DNA from: AC-32 sp963728765 | Lineage (GTDB): Bacteria; Actinomycetota; Thermoleophilia; Gaiellales; Gaiellaceae | DNA: 64,000 bases | Direction: 5' to 3' | Assembly: GCA_963728765.1 (NCBI GenBank) | Contig: CAVSKX010000003.1 | Span: forward strand, 1-64,000 | Shown: piece by piece, positions 13,543 to 21,975 of the stretch | How positions within the stretch are numbered: position 1 is the stretch's first letter | How the letters are laid out: each line of letters starts with the position of its first letter | Program-made: the position numbers and the translations under genes | Notes under the pieces: generated by a model | Seen by the model: only the letters and a program-made list of their open reading frames with translations | Databases searched by the model: none | What the model was told of the DNA's origin: nothing

Positions 13543-16413
13543 TCAACCGGCCGGTGCGAGCCGCTCCGCGTGCTCGGTGACCCGCCCCAGTGCAGTCAGG
13601 TTGCCCTTCGACTCGTAGAGTCGCGCGGCCTCGCGGAGCGACGCCAGGGCCTCGTCGCGGGAGCCGACCAGCTCGAGGACGTCGGCGAGGTCGGCAAGGG
13701 CGTCAGCGCGGGCGCCGAGGAGGTCGCTCGGCTCGCTCAGCCGAACGGCCTCGCGCGTCAGTGCCTCGGCCTCGCCGAGCAGCCCCTGCCGCGCGCGGAG
13801 CTTCGCCCTTGCCGTGCGCCAAAGGACCTGCGAGAGCACGTCGTCGGGCGCAGCGGCATCCTCGCTCTCGCGGCTGAAACGCAAGGCCTCGTCGTCTCGT
13901 CCCTCCGCGAGCAGCGCGTGTGCGAGGTAGCCCGCAATCGACGACAGGTAGGCGCGCTCGCCACCCTGGTCGAGCGTGTCGAAGCTTTCGAACAGCGTGC
14001 CGACCGCCGCCTCCGGCTTGCCGGCGAGCGCCTCGACCAGGTACGCCTCCTGCGCGTTCACGGCCGCCCAGACCGTGAGGCCCAACTGCTCGATCGTGCG
14101 CATTCCCTCGGCGAGGAGCGTCCTGGCCAGCGGAAAGTCGCCGCGCATCGCCTCGAGCACTGCCCGCTCGACCGAGCACGTCGCGCGGACCGTCGGATCG
14201 TCGCCGTCGGTCGCGAGGAACTCGACACACCGGGCGATCCCCTCGTCCACCGGCAGCGGGCCAAAGACCGCGCTGACCATCAGCCACTGAATGCTCTCGG
14301 CCTTCTCCGCAAGGTAGTTCCCGCGGCGCGCGTGCGAGAGCGCCTGCCTCCAGGCCTCCTCGGCGGGACCTAGCGAGCCCATGATGCTTCCGTCGACCCG
14401 GCCGACGAGATTCCACGCCTGCGCGAGGCTGTAGTCGTCGCCGAGCTCTTCGCACGCCGCGAGCGCCTCGCGTGCCGCGGCGCGCGGGTCCTCGCTGCTG
14501 CCGCTCAGAAGCCGCAGCGTGCCGAGGCCGAGGAGCGCGCGGGCCGGGCGCCGGTCGCTGAGCTCTAGCGCGTCCTCGAGAGTGCGCCGCCCCTCCTCGC
14601 CGTAGCCGCGTGACGACCAGAAGCCCCAGAGCCCGGTCGCCAGCCGCAGCAACAGCTCTCCGTCGCGCCTCTGCCGCGCCCACGCGATTGCCTGCCGGAC
14701 GTTGGCGTACTCGTCGTCGACCCGTGCGAGGAAGGCCGGATGATCCCCGGTCCGCGACTCGGCGTCCAGACGGTCGATCTCGACTGCCGTCCAGTCCGCG
14801 TGGCGGGCGGACGCGTCGTCGAGCTCTCCCGACGACTCGAGCAGCTCGACCGCAAACTCGCGGATGGTCTCGAGCATCCAGAACCGCGGCTCGCCGTCCG
14901 AGTCCGCGCGCTGGCGCAGGAGGCTCTTCTGGACGAGCGAGTCGAGGCCGTTGAGAAGCTCGGAGCCGAACGACCCGTCCGGATCGCAGACCGCGTCGGC
15001 GGCCTCGAGCCGGCACCCGCCCACGAAGACACCGAGCCGCGCGAAGAGCGCCTTCTCCTTTTCGAGCAGCAGGTCGTAGCTCCACTCGATCGTGCCGCGC
15101 AGCGTCCGCTGGCGCTCGTCGAGGTCCTGTGCTCCGCCGGTCAGCAGCGCGAGCCGCTGGTCGAGGCGTCGCAGCAGGGCCGGGGGCGTGAGCGTCCTGA
15201 CGCGCGGGGCCGCGAGCTCGATCGCGAGCGGCAGGCCGTCGAGCCGAACGCAGATCTCGGCCACCGCCTCCACGTTCTCGTCGCTGACGACGAAGTCGAC
15301 CGCCGCCGCCTGGGCGCGGTCGACGAACAGCCTGACCGAGTCGTACTCGGCCACCTCCGCGGCGACCGCCGGCCGGCGGAGATCGGGAACGTCGAGTTGC
15401 GGGACGCGGTAGGCGTACTCACCCTGCAGGCGCAGCGGCGTCCGGCTGGTGACGAGCAGACAAAGGCCCGGGGCCGAGGAGAGCAGCCCGGCCAGCACCG
15501 GCACGGCCGCAAGCAGCTGCTCGACGTTGTCGAGCAACAGCAGCAGCTCCCGGTCGCGCACGTACTCGGTCAGCGTCTCGAGGACTGTCTCGCCCGGCTG
15601 CTGGCGCAGGTTCAGAGTCCGGGCGATCGTCGGCGCCACGAGCTCCCAGTCCCGCACCGGCGCGAGCGAGACGAAGAAGGCGCCGTGCAGGAACTGATCG
15701 GCCACGTCGGCGGCCAGCTGCAAGGCGAGGCGCGTCTTGCCGGTGCCACCGGCCCCGATGAGCGTGAGCAGTCGAACGCCGGGCCGTTCGAGCAGCGCCT
15801 GGGCCTCGGCGAGCTCCCGTGTGCGGCCGATGAAAGCGTTCGGGGGCGTGGGCAGGTTCGTGGCGCGCTCGAGCGACTTCAGCGGGGGAAAGTGGCTCGG
15901 CAACCCGTCGATCTCGAGCTGGAACAGCCGCTGCGCGCCCGAGAAGTCCTTGAGCCGGTGGGAGCCCAGGTCACGGAGGGCGATGCGCTCGTCGAGGAGC
16001 GCCCGGGTCGACTCGGAGACCAGCACCTGCCCGCCGTGCCCGGCGGCCATCACCCGGGCGGCCTGGTGGACGTCCAGACCGACGTAGCGTCCGTCAATCA
16101 CTTGCGGCTCGCCGGTGTGCAGGCCCATCCGCACTCGGATCTCGTGCTCTCCGGGCCACTCGTACTCGGCGAGCGCCAGCTGCGCTTCCGCGGCGGCCGT
16201 GGCCGCGTCGGCGGCGGAGGCGAACACCACGAAGAACGCGTCGCCCTCGCTGTCGACCACGTGGCCGCCGAACCGCTCGAAGGCCTCGCGCATGAGGCGC
16301 CGGTGCTCGGCGAGCAGCCCGGCGTAGGCGTGCCCGGAACGCCGAAGCACGCGGGTGGAGCCTTCGATGTCGCTGAACAGCAACGTGACCGTGCCGCCGG
16401 GGGAATCGGCCAT
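13543..16413 (-). CDS. Class III cyclase-domain / P-loop / TPR regulator (paralogue 1)
   Basis: A 956-residue multidomain signalling protein. Residues about 8-180 form a class III nucleotidyl cyclase domain (LLFSDIEGSTRVLR with the metal-binding Asp; DSEGDAFFVVF; RMGLHTGEPQV; GLDVHQAARVMAAGHGGQ). A P-loop NTPase of the AAA/NB-ARC (STAND) type follows, with LIGAGGTGKTRLAL near 226 and LLLLLDNVEQLL near 290. The C-terminal 450 residues look like TPR helices. No C-terminal HTH is visible. The Asn normally found in the cyclase VNxAxR motif is His here (DVHQAARV), so activity may be reduced or absent. The paralogue at 17876 is similarly built; the two flank an aminotransferase gene. Confidence 0.85.
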   Translation of the reverse strand: MADSPGGTVTLLFSDIEGSTRVLRRSGHAYAGLLAEHRRLMREAFERFGGHVVDSEGDAFFVVFASAADAATAAAEAQLALAEYEWPGEHEIRVRMGLHTGEPQVIDGRYVGLDVHQAARVMAAGHGGQVLVSESTRALLDERIALRDLGSHRLKDFSGAQRLFQLEIDGLPSHFPPLKSLERATNLPTPPNAFIGRTRELAEAQALLERPGVRLLTLIGAGGTGKTRLALQLAADVADQFLHGAFFVSLAPVRDWELVAPTIARTLNLRQQPGETVLETLTEYVRDRELLLLLDNVEQLLAAVPVLAGLLSSAPGLCLLVTSRTPLRLQGEYAYRVPQLDVPDLRRPAVAAEVAEYDSVRLFVDRAQAAAVDFVVSDENVEAVAEICVRLDGLPLAIELAAPRVRTLTPPALLRRLDQRLALLTGGAQDLDERQRTLRGTIEWSYDLLLEKEKALFARLGVFVGGCRLEAADAVCDPDGSFGSELLNGLDSLVQKSLLRQRADSDGEPRFWMLETIREFAVELLESSGELDDASARHADWTAVEIDRLDAESRTGDHPAFLARVDDEYANVRQAIAWARQRRDGELLLRLATGLWGFWSSRGYGEEGRRTLEDALELSDRRPARALLGLGTLRLLSGSSEDPRAAAREALAACEELGDDYSLAQAWNLVGRVDGSIMGSLGPAEEAWRQALSHARRGNYLAEKAESIQWLMVSAVFGPLPVDEGIARCVEFLATDGDDPTVRATCSVERAVLEAMRGDFPLARTLLAEGMRTIEQLGLTVWAAVNAQEAYLVEALAGKPEAAVGTLFESFDTLDQGGERAYLSSIAGYLAHALLAEGRDDEALRFSRESEDAAAPDDVLSQVLWRTARAKLRARQGLLGEAEALTREAVRLSEPSDLLGARADALADLADVLELVGSRDEALASLREAARLYESKGNLTALGRVTEHAERLAPAG

Positions 16414-16457
16414 GGCTCAGAACTATTGCGCGCCCGAGCGACGCAGAAAAGGTCCTG

Positions 16458-17843
16458 TCAGGCGGTGAGGTCGGCCGCCATCTCGTCGAATGCGGCGACG
16501 AACATGTCGCAGTCCTCCTCCGAGTGCGCGACGGTCAGCGTCCACTCCTCCTCGCGGCCCGGCGTCATGTAGATGCGGCGGTTCATGTTGTAGAGCCAGG
16601 CGAGGTCGGCCAGCTCGCCGTCCTGATTGGCCTTGAAGGACTCGTAGTCGACGACCGGCTCCGGCGAGAACGTGACGCAGCCCTTCGCACCGAGCCCGAC
16701 GGCGTAACCCGGGAGGTTGTGGCGCTCGATCACGTCCTGGCAGCCGCGCAGCAGCCGCTCCTCGCGCGCCTCGAGCAGCTCGTACGCGTCGCGCGTCAGC
16801 ACCTCGGTGAGGCTCGCCCGCGCGGCCGCCATGGCGAGCGGGTTTCCGTTGAAGGTGCCGACCTGGTAGACGTCGCCGGCCTCGACGGCGCGGAACGCCT
16901 CCTCGGTCCCGCCGATCGCGCCTGTCGGGAGGCCGCCGCCGAGCGCCTTCGCCAGCGTCACCAGGTCGGGCGTGACGCCGAAGCGCTCGACTGCCCCGCC
17001 CGCGGCGATGCAGAGGCCGGTCTTGACCTCGTCGAAGATCAGCAGCACGCCGAGCCGCTGGGTCAGCTCGCGCACGGCCTCGAGGTAGCCGGGCTCGGGG
17101 AGCACGACCCCGAGGTTCATCATCGCCGGCTCCATGATCACGCACGCGGGCGGCCGACCCTCGTCGAAAAGCCGCTCGATCCTTCGCTCCATCGCGCCGG
17201 CGTCATTGAACGGCACCGGGACGGTCAGGTCCGCGACCGACTGCGGGATGCCACCGCCGTAGGGAAGCGACTCGTAGCTGTCGCGGATTCCGATCCGGTG
17301 GTACGGGACGCCGATCGAGACCATCACGTAGTCGTGGTGGCCGTGGTACGAGCCGAAGATCTTCACGATCGTGTCGCGCCTGGTGTGGGCGCGGGCGATG
17401 CGGATCGCGTCCATCGTCGCCTCCGAGCCGGAGTTGACGAACCGCCAGCGCGGCAGGCTCCAGCGGCGCTGGAGCTCCTCGGCGACGATCACCGCGTCCT
17501 CGGTCGGCGCGGCGAAGTGCGTGCCCAGCTCCATGCGCTCGGTCACAGCGCGCGTGATCGCCGGGTGCGCGTGGCCCTGCGGCATCGAGCCGAAGGCGTT
17601 GTGGAAGTCGATCCGCTCGGTGCCGTCGACGTCCCAGACCTTGGAGCCGACGCCGCGCTCTAGGTAGATCGGCCAGGGTTCCCGCGCCTGGTACGCGGAC
17701 GCTACGCCGCCGGCCAGCGCCTGGCTCGCGCGCTCGAACATCGCCCGCGATCCCGGGGTCGACTCGTCGAGCCGACGCTGCTCCCGCTCGGTCAGCTCGG
17801 CGATCCGAGCGCGGTCGAGCTCAACGGGGGTTCGGGTGCTCAT
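16458..17843 (-). CDS. Class III PLP-dependent aminotransferase (glutamate-1-semialdehyde aminomutase-like)
   Basis: A 461-residue fold-type I PLP enzyme of the class III (omega) aminotransferase/GSA-aminomutase group. Motifs are the N-terminal region VWDVDGTERIDFHNAFGSMPQGHAHP, NSGSEATMDAIRIARAHT (PLP phosphate binding), FGSYHGHHDYVM, LIFDEVKTGL with the PLP-pyridine Asp, and TLAKALGGGLPTGAIGG with the Schiff-base Lys near residue 298. The C-terminus is MFVAAFDEMAADL. The substrate is uncertain; the extended N-terminus and lack of neighbouring haem genes argue against being the housekeeping hemL. It lies 32 bp from the divergent cyclase-type regulator and 44 bp from the start of the other, so regulation by one of them is plausible. 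Confidence 0.85.
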   Translation of the reverse strand: MSTRTPVELDRARIAELTEREQRRLDESTPGSRAMFERASQALAGGVASAYQAREPWPIYLERGVGSKVWDVDGTERIDFHNAFGSMPQGHAHPAITRAVTERMELGTHFAAPTEDAVIVAEELQRRWSLPRWRFVNSGSEATMDAIRIARAHTRRDTIVKIFGSYHGHHDYVMVSIGVPYHRIGIRDSYESLPYGGGIPQSVADLTVPVPFNDAGAMERRIERLFDEGRPPACVIMEPAMMNLGVVLPEPGYLEAVRELTQRLGVLLIFDEVKTGLCIAAGGAVERFGVTPDLVTLAKALGGGLPTGAIGGTEEAFRAVEAGDVYQVGTFNGNPLAMAAARASLTEVLTRDAYELLEAREERLLRGCQDVIERHNLPGYAVGLGAKGCVTFSPEPVVDYESFKANQDGELADLAWLYNMNRRIYMTPGREEEWTLTVAHSEEDCDMFVAAFDEMAADLTA

Positions 17844-17875
17844 GGCCCCATACTAGGACGTAGCGGTTACGCGCT

Positions 17876-20368
17876 ATGGTCGAGCGCGTGCGCACTGACG
17901 TGTCGTTTCCACAAGGCACCGTCACGTTCCTGTTTACCGACATCGAGGGCTCGACGCGGCTTCTGCAAGCGCTCGGCGACGGCTACGCGGAGGTGTTGGC
18001 CGAGCACCGCCGCGCGCTGCGGGAGGCATTCGCGCGCTACGGCGGCGTCGAGGTGGGCACGGAAGGAGACTCGTTCTTCATCGCGTTCGCGAAGGCATCC
18101 GACGCGCTGGCGGCGGCGGAAGCGGCCCGCGAGACGCTCGCCGAGGGACCGATCCGCGTGCGCATGGGATTGCACACCGGCGAGCCGACGGTGACCGACG
18201 AGGGGTACGTCGGGATCGACGTGCACCGGGCCGCGCGTATCGCCGCAGCGGGTCACGGCGGTCAGATCCTCGTCTCACAGGCAACACGTGATCTCGCCGG
18301 CGCCGATCGCCTGCGTGACCTCGGCGTGCACCGGCTCAAGGACCTTGCTGCCCCCGAGCGGCTCTACCAGCTCGACGACGACGAGTTCCCGCCCCTGAGA
18401 AGCGTCGACCAGACGAACCTGCCGGTGCAGCCGACACCGTTCGTCGGGCGCGAACGCGAGCTTGCCGAGGTGCTCGCACTGCTCGACCAGCACCGCATCG
18501 TCACGCTCACCGGCCCCGGCGGCTCCGGCAAGACTCGGCTCGCGCTGCAAGCAGCGGCGGAGAGCGTCGAGCGGTACGGCGACGGCGTGTGGTTCGTCTC
18601 GCTCGCCGCGGAGCGCGATCCGAACCTGATCGAGCCGACGGTCGCGCAGGTGGTCGGGGGCCCGGACGACCTGGGCGAGTTCCTGGCGGGCAAACGCACC
18701 CTCCTCGTGCTCGACAACCTCGAGCAGCTCCTCCCGGACGCCGCGGACATCGTCCTGCGGCTCGATGCCCGCATCCTCGCCACGAGCCGAAGCCGCCTCA
18801 ACGTCGCGACCGAACAGGAGTATCCGGTGCCGACCCTTCCGCTCGACGACGCAACGGCCCTCTTCGCACAGCGCGCACGGCAGCTCCAGCCCCGCTTCGA
18901 GGCCGACGCGGCGGTCCGTCAGATCGCGGAGCGCCTCGACGGCCTTCCGCTCGCGCTAGAGCTTGCCGCCGCGCGTGTGAAGGTGCTCACGCCGGGGCAG
19001 ATCCTCGAGCGCCTAGGCGGGAGCCTCGACCTGCTGACGTCCGGCCTCCGCGACGCACCCGAGCGGCAGCGCACGCTGCGCGGGACCGTCGAGTGGAGCT
19101 ACCAGCTCCTCAGCGTCGAAGAGCAGCGGTTGTTCGCGCAGCTGGCCGTGTTCACCGGGAGCTTCGAGCTCGAGGCGGCGGAAACCGTCTGCGCCGCCGA
19201 GCTCGACGTCCTGCAGTCACTCGTCGACAAGAACCTGCTCCGACACGGGGAGGACGGACGCTTCTTCATGCTCGGGACGATCAACGAGCTCGCCCTCGAG
19301 AAGCTGCGCAAGCTCGCGGATGAGTCGTCGCTGCGCCGGCGCCACGACGACTACTTCCTCGCCGTCGCGGAAGAGCTCGACGCGCGCGACCGACTGTCGG
19401 GGATGCGTGACCTGAGTGCCGAGTCCCTGACCCGCTTCGAGCGGGAGCTGCCGAGCTTTCGCGCGGCCCTGGCCGGGCTAGCCGAAGGCGGCCGGCACGT
19501 CGAAATTCTCCGTCTCGGCGCAGCCCTGTGGCGGTTCTGGCTCAACAGGGCGCAGTACCGCGACGCCGCGGGCTGGCTCGAGAAGGCGCCCCTGGACGAC
19601 GCGACGCTCCCGGTGGAGGTACGCGCAGCTGCGCTGGGAGGAGCGGGTGCAATCGCGTACTACACGCATGACGACGTCGATGCGGCGGAGGCGTCCTGGC
19701 GGAAAGAGCTCGAACTGCGTCGCGCGCAGGACGATCCACAGGAGCTGGGCTCGGCATTGAGCATGTTGGCCAGCATCGCCTGGCGCCGGGGCGACTTCGA
19801 CAGCGCCATCGCCTACCACAAGCAGGCCTTGCCGTTGCTCGAGCAAGCGGGCGCCGAAGCCCTGGTCATGGAACAGCTCCACTGGCTGGGCGACGCCTAC
19901 CGCGACCGCGGGGACTTCGACGAGGGTGAACGCGTCCTCGAAGAGACGGTGGCGCGCGCCCGAGAGCTCGGCCTCGACCAGCAGCTGACGAGCACGCTGC
20001 ACAGCCTCGGGGATCTCTCGCTCGACCGTGGGGATCCCGAGACGGCGCTGCGCCAATTTGCCGAAGCCCTCGACTACGCGGTCTCGACCGGAAGCCGGCG
20101 CGTGCAGATCTACTGCGTCGCCGGCATCGGGTGCGCGCTGCTGCAACAGGGAGACGACCGCACGGCGGCACGCCTCTGGGGGATCGCGGAGGATCAGGAA
20201 CGCCGGTTCGGCTTCCGGATGCTCCTGAACGAACGGCAGCGCTACGAACGCTTGATGTCGGGCGTCCGCGAGCGCCTCGGTGCGGCGTACCAGGCCGAGC
20301 ACCGCGCCGGCGCGGGCATCACGCTCGAGCAGGCGGTCGCCGAGGCGCGTCTACACGTGCCGGCGTGA
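17876..20368 (+). CDS. Class III cyclase-domain / P-loop / TPR regulator (paralogue 2)
   Basis: An 830-residue paralogue of the 956-residue regulator, sharing domain order. The cyclase domain is at about residues 10-175 (FLFTDIEGSTRLLQ, VGTEGDSFFIAFA, RMGLHTGEPTV, GIDVHRAARIAAAGHGGQ). The P-loop is LTGPGGSGKTRLAL near 210, then LLVLDNLEQLLPD, DGLPLALELAAARV, and a C-terminal TPR-like region (DFDSAIAYHKQALPLL, DFDEGERVLEETVA). The cyclase Asn position is again His (DVHRAARI). The start is ATG at 17876; a GTG at 17888 is also possible. It diverges from the aminotransferase gene with a 32-bp gap containing TAGCG/CGCTA inverted arms. Confidence 0.85.
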   Translation: MVERVRTDVSFPQGTVTFLFTDIEGSTRLLQALGDGYAEVLAEHRRALREAFARYGGVEVGTEGDSFFIAFAKASDALAAAEAARETLAEGPIRVRMGLHTGEPTVTDEGYVGIDVHRAARIAAAGHGGQILVSQATRDLAGADRLRDLGVHRLKDLAAPERLYQLDDDEFPPLRSVDQTNLPVQPTPFVGRERELAEVLALLDQHRIVTLTGPGGSGKTRLALQAAAESVERYGDGVWFVSLAAERDPNLIEPTVAQVVGGPDDLGEFLAGKRTLLVLDNLEQLLPDAADIVLRLDARILATSRSRLNVATEQEYPVPTLPLDDATALFAQRARQLQPRFEADAAVRQIAERLDGLPLALELAAARVKVLTPGQILERLGGSLDLLTSGLRDAPERQRTLRGTVEWSYQLLSVEEQRLFAQLAVFTGSFELEAAETVCAAELDVLQSLVDKNLLRHGEDGRFFMLGTINELALEKLRKLADESSLRRRHDDYFLAVAEELDARDRLSGMRDLSAESLTRFERELPSFRAALAGLAEGGRHVEILRLGAALWRFWLNRAQYRDAAGWLEKAPLDDATLPVEVRAAALGGAGAIAYYTHDDVDAAEASWRKELELRRAQDDPQELGSALSMLASIAWRRGDFDSAIAYHKQALPLLEQAGAEALVMEQLHWLGDAYRDRGDFDEGERVLEETVARARELGLDQQLTSTLHSLGDLSLDRGDPETALRQFAEALDYAVSTGSRRVQIYCVAGIGCALLQQGDDRTAARLWGIAEDQERRFGFRMLLNERQRYERLMSGVRERLGAAYQAEHRAGAGITLEQAVAEARLHVPA

Positions 20369-20449
20369 TTCGTGCCAGACGCACGCCCGCGTAACCGCAC
20401 GCACGCCCCCTCCGTTGGAACGAGAAGCGACGAAAGGACGGTGTTGTAC

Positions 20450-20926
20450 ATGGCAGACCGCGAGCTCAGCACACGCGACCTAGCCCGGACTCCCGAAAGG
20501 GATGCCGACGAGGCAGAGGCCCGGGACGCACCCGATCGGCCCGCCGGCGATCATGCGGAGGAGACGGCCCCCGCGGACGAGCCGCTGGCACGCGAACGGT
20601 CCGAGCTGGAGGACGAGCCGATGGACGCCGCCACGGATCGCTCAGGCGACGACGTGACAGGCCCCCTCCTGCCCGACGACGAGACGAACCGCTTCACGAC
20701 GCGCTGGCGAGACATCCAGATCGCTTTCGTCGACGAGCCGCGGGATTCGGTGGCCGAAGCGGATGCCCTCGTGGCCGAGTTGATGCAGCGGCTTGCCGCG
20801 AGCTTCTCGGACGAGCGCCAACGGCTCGAGCACCAATGGGACCGCGGCGACGACGTCTCGACCGAAGACCTCCGCGTCGCCCTGACGCGCTACCGCTCCT
20901 TCTTCGACCGGTTGCTGTCCGCGTAG
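20450..20926 (+). CDS. Acidic hypothetical protein with conserved C-terminal helical domain
   Basis: A 158-residue protein starting at ATG 20450-20452, preceded by an AAAGGA purine stretch; the open frame reaches 20372 but the added 26 residues look non-coding. The first 90 residues are disordered and acidic (repeated Asp/Glu/Ala/Pro). Residues 95-158 form a helical domain (FTTRWRDIQIAFVDEPRDS, ADALVAELMQRLAASF, LRVALTRYRSFFDRLL) of a type I have seen in small proteins of many high-GC actinobacteria; its function is unknown to me. It is followed directly by a strong terminator hairpin. Confidence 0.7.
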   Translation: MADRELSTRDLARTPERDADEAEARDAPDRPAGDHAEETAPADEPLARERSELEDEPMDAATDRSGDDVTGPLLPDDETNRFTTRWRDIQIAFVDEPRDSVAEADALVAELMQRLAASFSDERQRLEHQWDRGDDVSTEDLRVALTRYRSFFDRLLSA

Positions 20927-20940
20927 CCGGCGTCCGCTCC

Positions 20941-20982
20941 AGCACCGCAGAAGGGCCGCCAGCAGGCGGCCCTTCTGGTGCT
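20941..20982 (+). terminator. GC-rich terminator hairpin
   Basis: A perfect 13-bp stem, CAGAAGGGCCGCC (20948-20960) with GGCGGCCCTTCTG (20965-20977), and an AGCA loop. It is extended by AGCAC/GTGCT (20941-20945 and 20978-20982). It begins 14 nt after the stop of the acidic hypothetical gene. There is no T-run. Confidence 0.75.
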
Positions 20983-21041
20983 AGCGAAAACCGAGAAAAC
21001 CGAGCAAAGCCAGAACGATGACGTCTGACTAAGATCAGAGA

Positions 21042-21923
21042 ATGCGCGCGAGGCAGGTCGCCCAGGTTCGGCGTTTCAATCGAGCTGTTGCGCAGCGGAT
21101 TGGAGCGCTCGACGAGGACTACCTGGCGCGCGGGCGCCCACTCGCGGAGGCTCGGGTCCTCTGGGAGATCGGCGAGGAGGGCTGTGAGGTACGGGCGCTC
21201 CGGTCCCGGCTGGGCCTGGACTCGGGTCACGCAAGCCGTCTCCTGCGTTCGCTGGAGAGAGACGGGCTTATCGAGGTGGCAACCGGCCCGGGGGATAAGC
21301 GCGCACGCGCGGCGAGGCTCACACCCACCGGACTCGCCGAGCGCGCGGAGCTTGATCGGCGAAGCGAACAGCTGGCCAGCTCGATCCTGGAGCCACTCGA
21401 TTCCAGGCAGCGTGCGCGGCTCGTTGAGGCGATGCGCGAGGTCGAGCGGCTTCTTACGACCGCACTTGTCGAGATCAGACAGATCGATCCAACGGCCCCG
21501 GACGCTCGGGAGTGCCTTCGCTCCTACTTCGCGGAGCTCGAACGGCGTTCAGCCATGCCTTTCGACCCCAACCTCGGTGCGACAGCGAAACCCCACGAAG
21601 TCAGGCCACCCGCAGGATTGTTCCTCGTGGCCTACCTACGAGACGCGCCGGTCGGCTGCGGCGCCCTCAAACATTTCGCGGACGGCGTATCGGATATCAA
21701 ACGAATGTGGGTGGCCGAGCCGGCGAGGGGACTCGGGATAGGACGGCGTTTGCTCACTGAGCTGGAGGTGCGCGCCGGCGAGCACGGCACTCGCATCGTC
21801 CGCTTGGAAACGAGCCGCCTCCTCACCGAAGCGATCGCCCTCTACGTCTCGGCGGGTTACGTCGAAGTTCCCGCCTTCAACGAAGAGCCTTTTGCCGACC
21901 ATTGGTTCGAGAAGCGACTGTAG
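21042..21923 (+). CDS. MarR-type regulator fused to GNAT acetyltransferase
   Basis: A 293-residue two-domain protein. Residues 1-140 form a MarR-type winged helix (RRFNRAVAQRIGAL, EARVLWEIGEEGCEVRALRSRLGLDSGHASRLLRSLERDGLI, then a wing with GPGDKRARAARLTPTG). Residues 155-293 form a GNAT acyl-CoA N-acyltransferase (FLVAYLRDAPVGCGAL; the acetyl-CoA loop RMWVAEPARGLGIGRRLL; VRLETSRLLTEAIALYVSAGY). Such HTH-GNAT fusions are known, but their substrates are mostly not. The start is ATG at 21042. Codon third positions look somewhat less GC-rich than in the neighbours, consistent with transfer. It is convergent with the permease gene across a small hairpin. Confidence 0.88.
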   Translation: MRARQVAQVRRFNRAVAQRIGALDEDYLARGRPLAEARVLWEIGEEGCEVRALRSRLGLDSGHASRLLRSLERDGLIEVATGPGDKRARAARLTPTGLAERAELDRRSEQLASSILEPLDSRQRARLVEAMREVERLLTTALVEIRQIDPTAPDARECLRSYFAELERRSAMPFDPNLGATAKPHEVRPPAGLFLVAYLRDAPVGCGALKHFADGVSDIKRMWVAEPARGLGIGRRLLTELEVRAGEHGTRIVRLETSRLLTEAIALYVSAGYVEVPAFNEEPFADHWFEKRL

Positions 21924-21947
21924 TCGGCGCAATCAGCGCAGGCTCTC

Positions 21948-21966
21948 GCCCGCGTCGCTCGCGGGC
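21948..21966. terminator. Hairpin between convergent genes
   Basis: GCCCGCG (21948-21954) pairs with CGCGGGC (21960-21966) around TCGCT. It lies between the ends of the MarR-GNAT gene and the permease gene, so it can serve as a bidirectional terminator. Confidence 0.5.
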
Positions 21967-21975
21967 AACACGGCA

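Noticed and set aside
14740..16572. 610-codon plus-strand open frame opposite the cyclase-type regulator
   Set aside because: It mirrors the regulator's codons, has no motifs, and its composition is that of a shadow.
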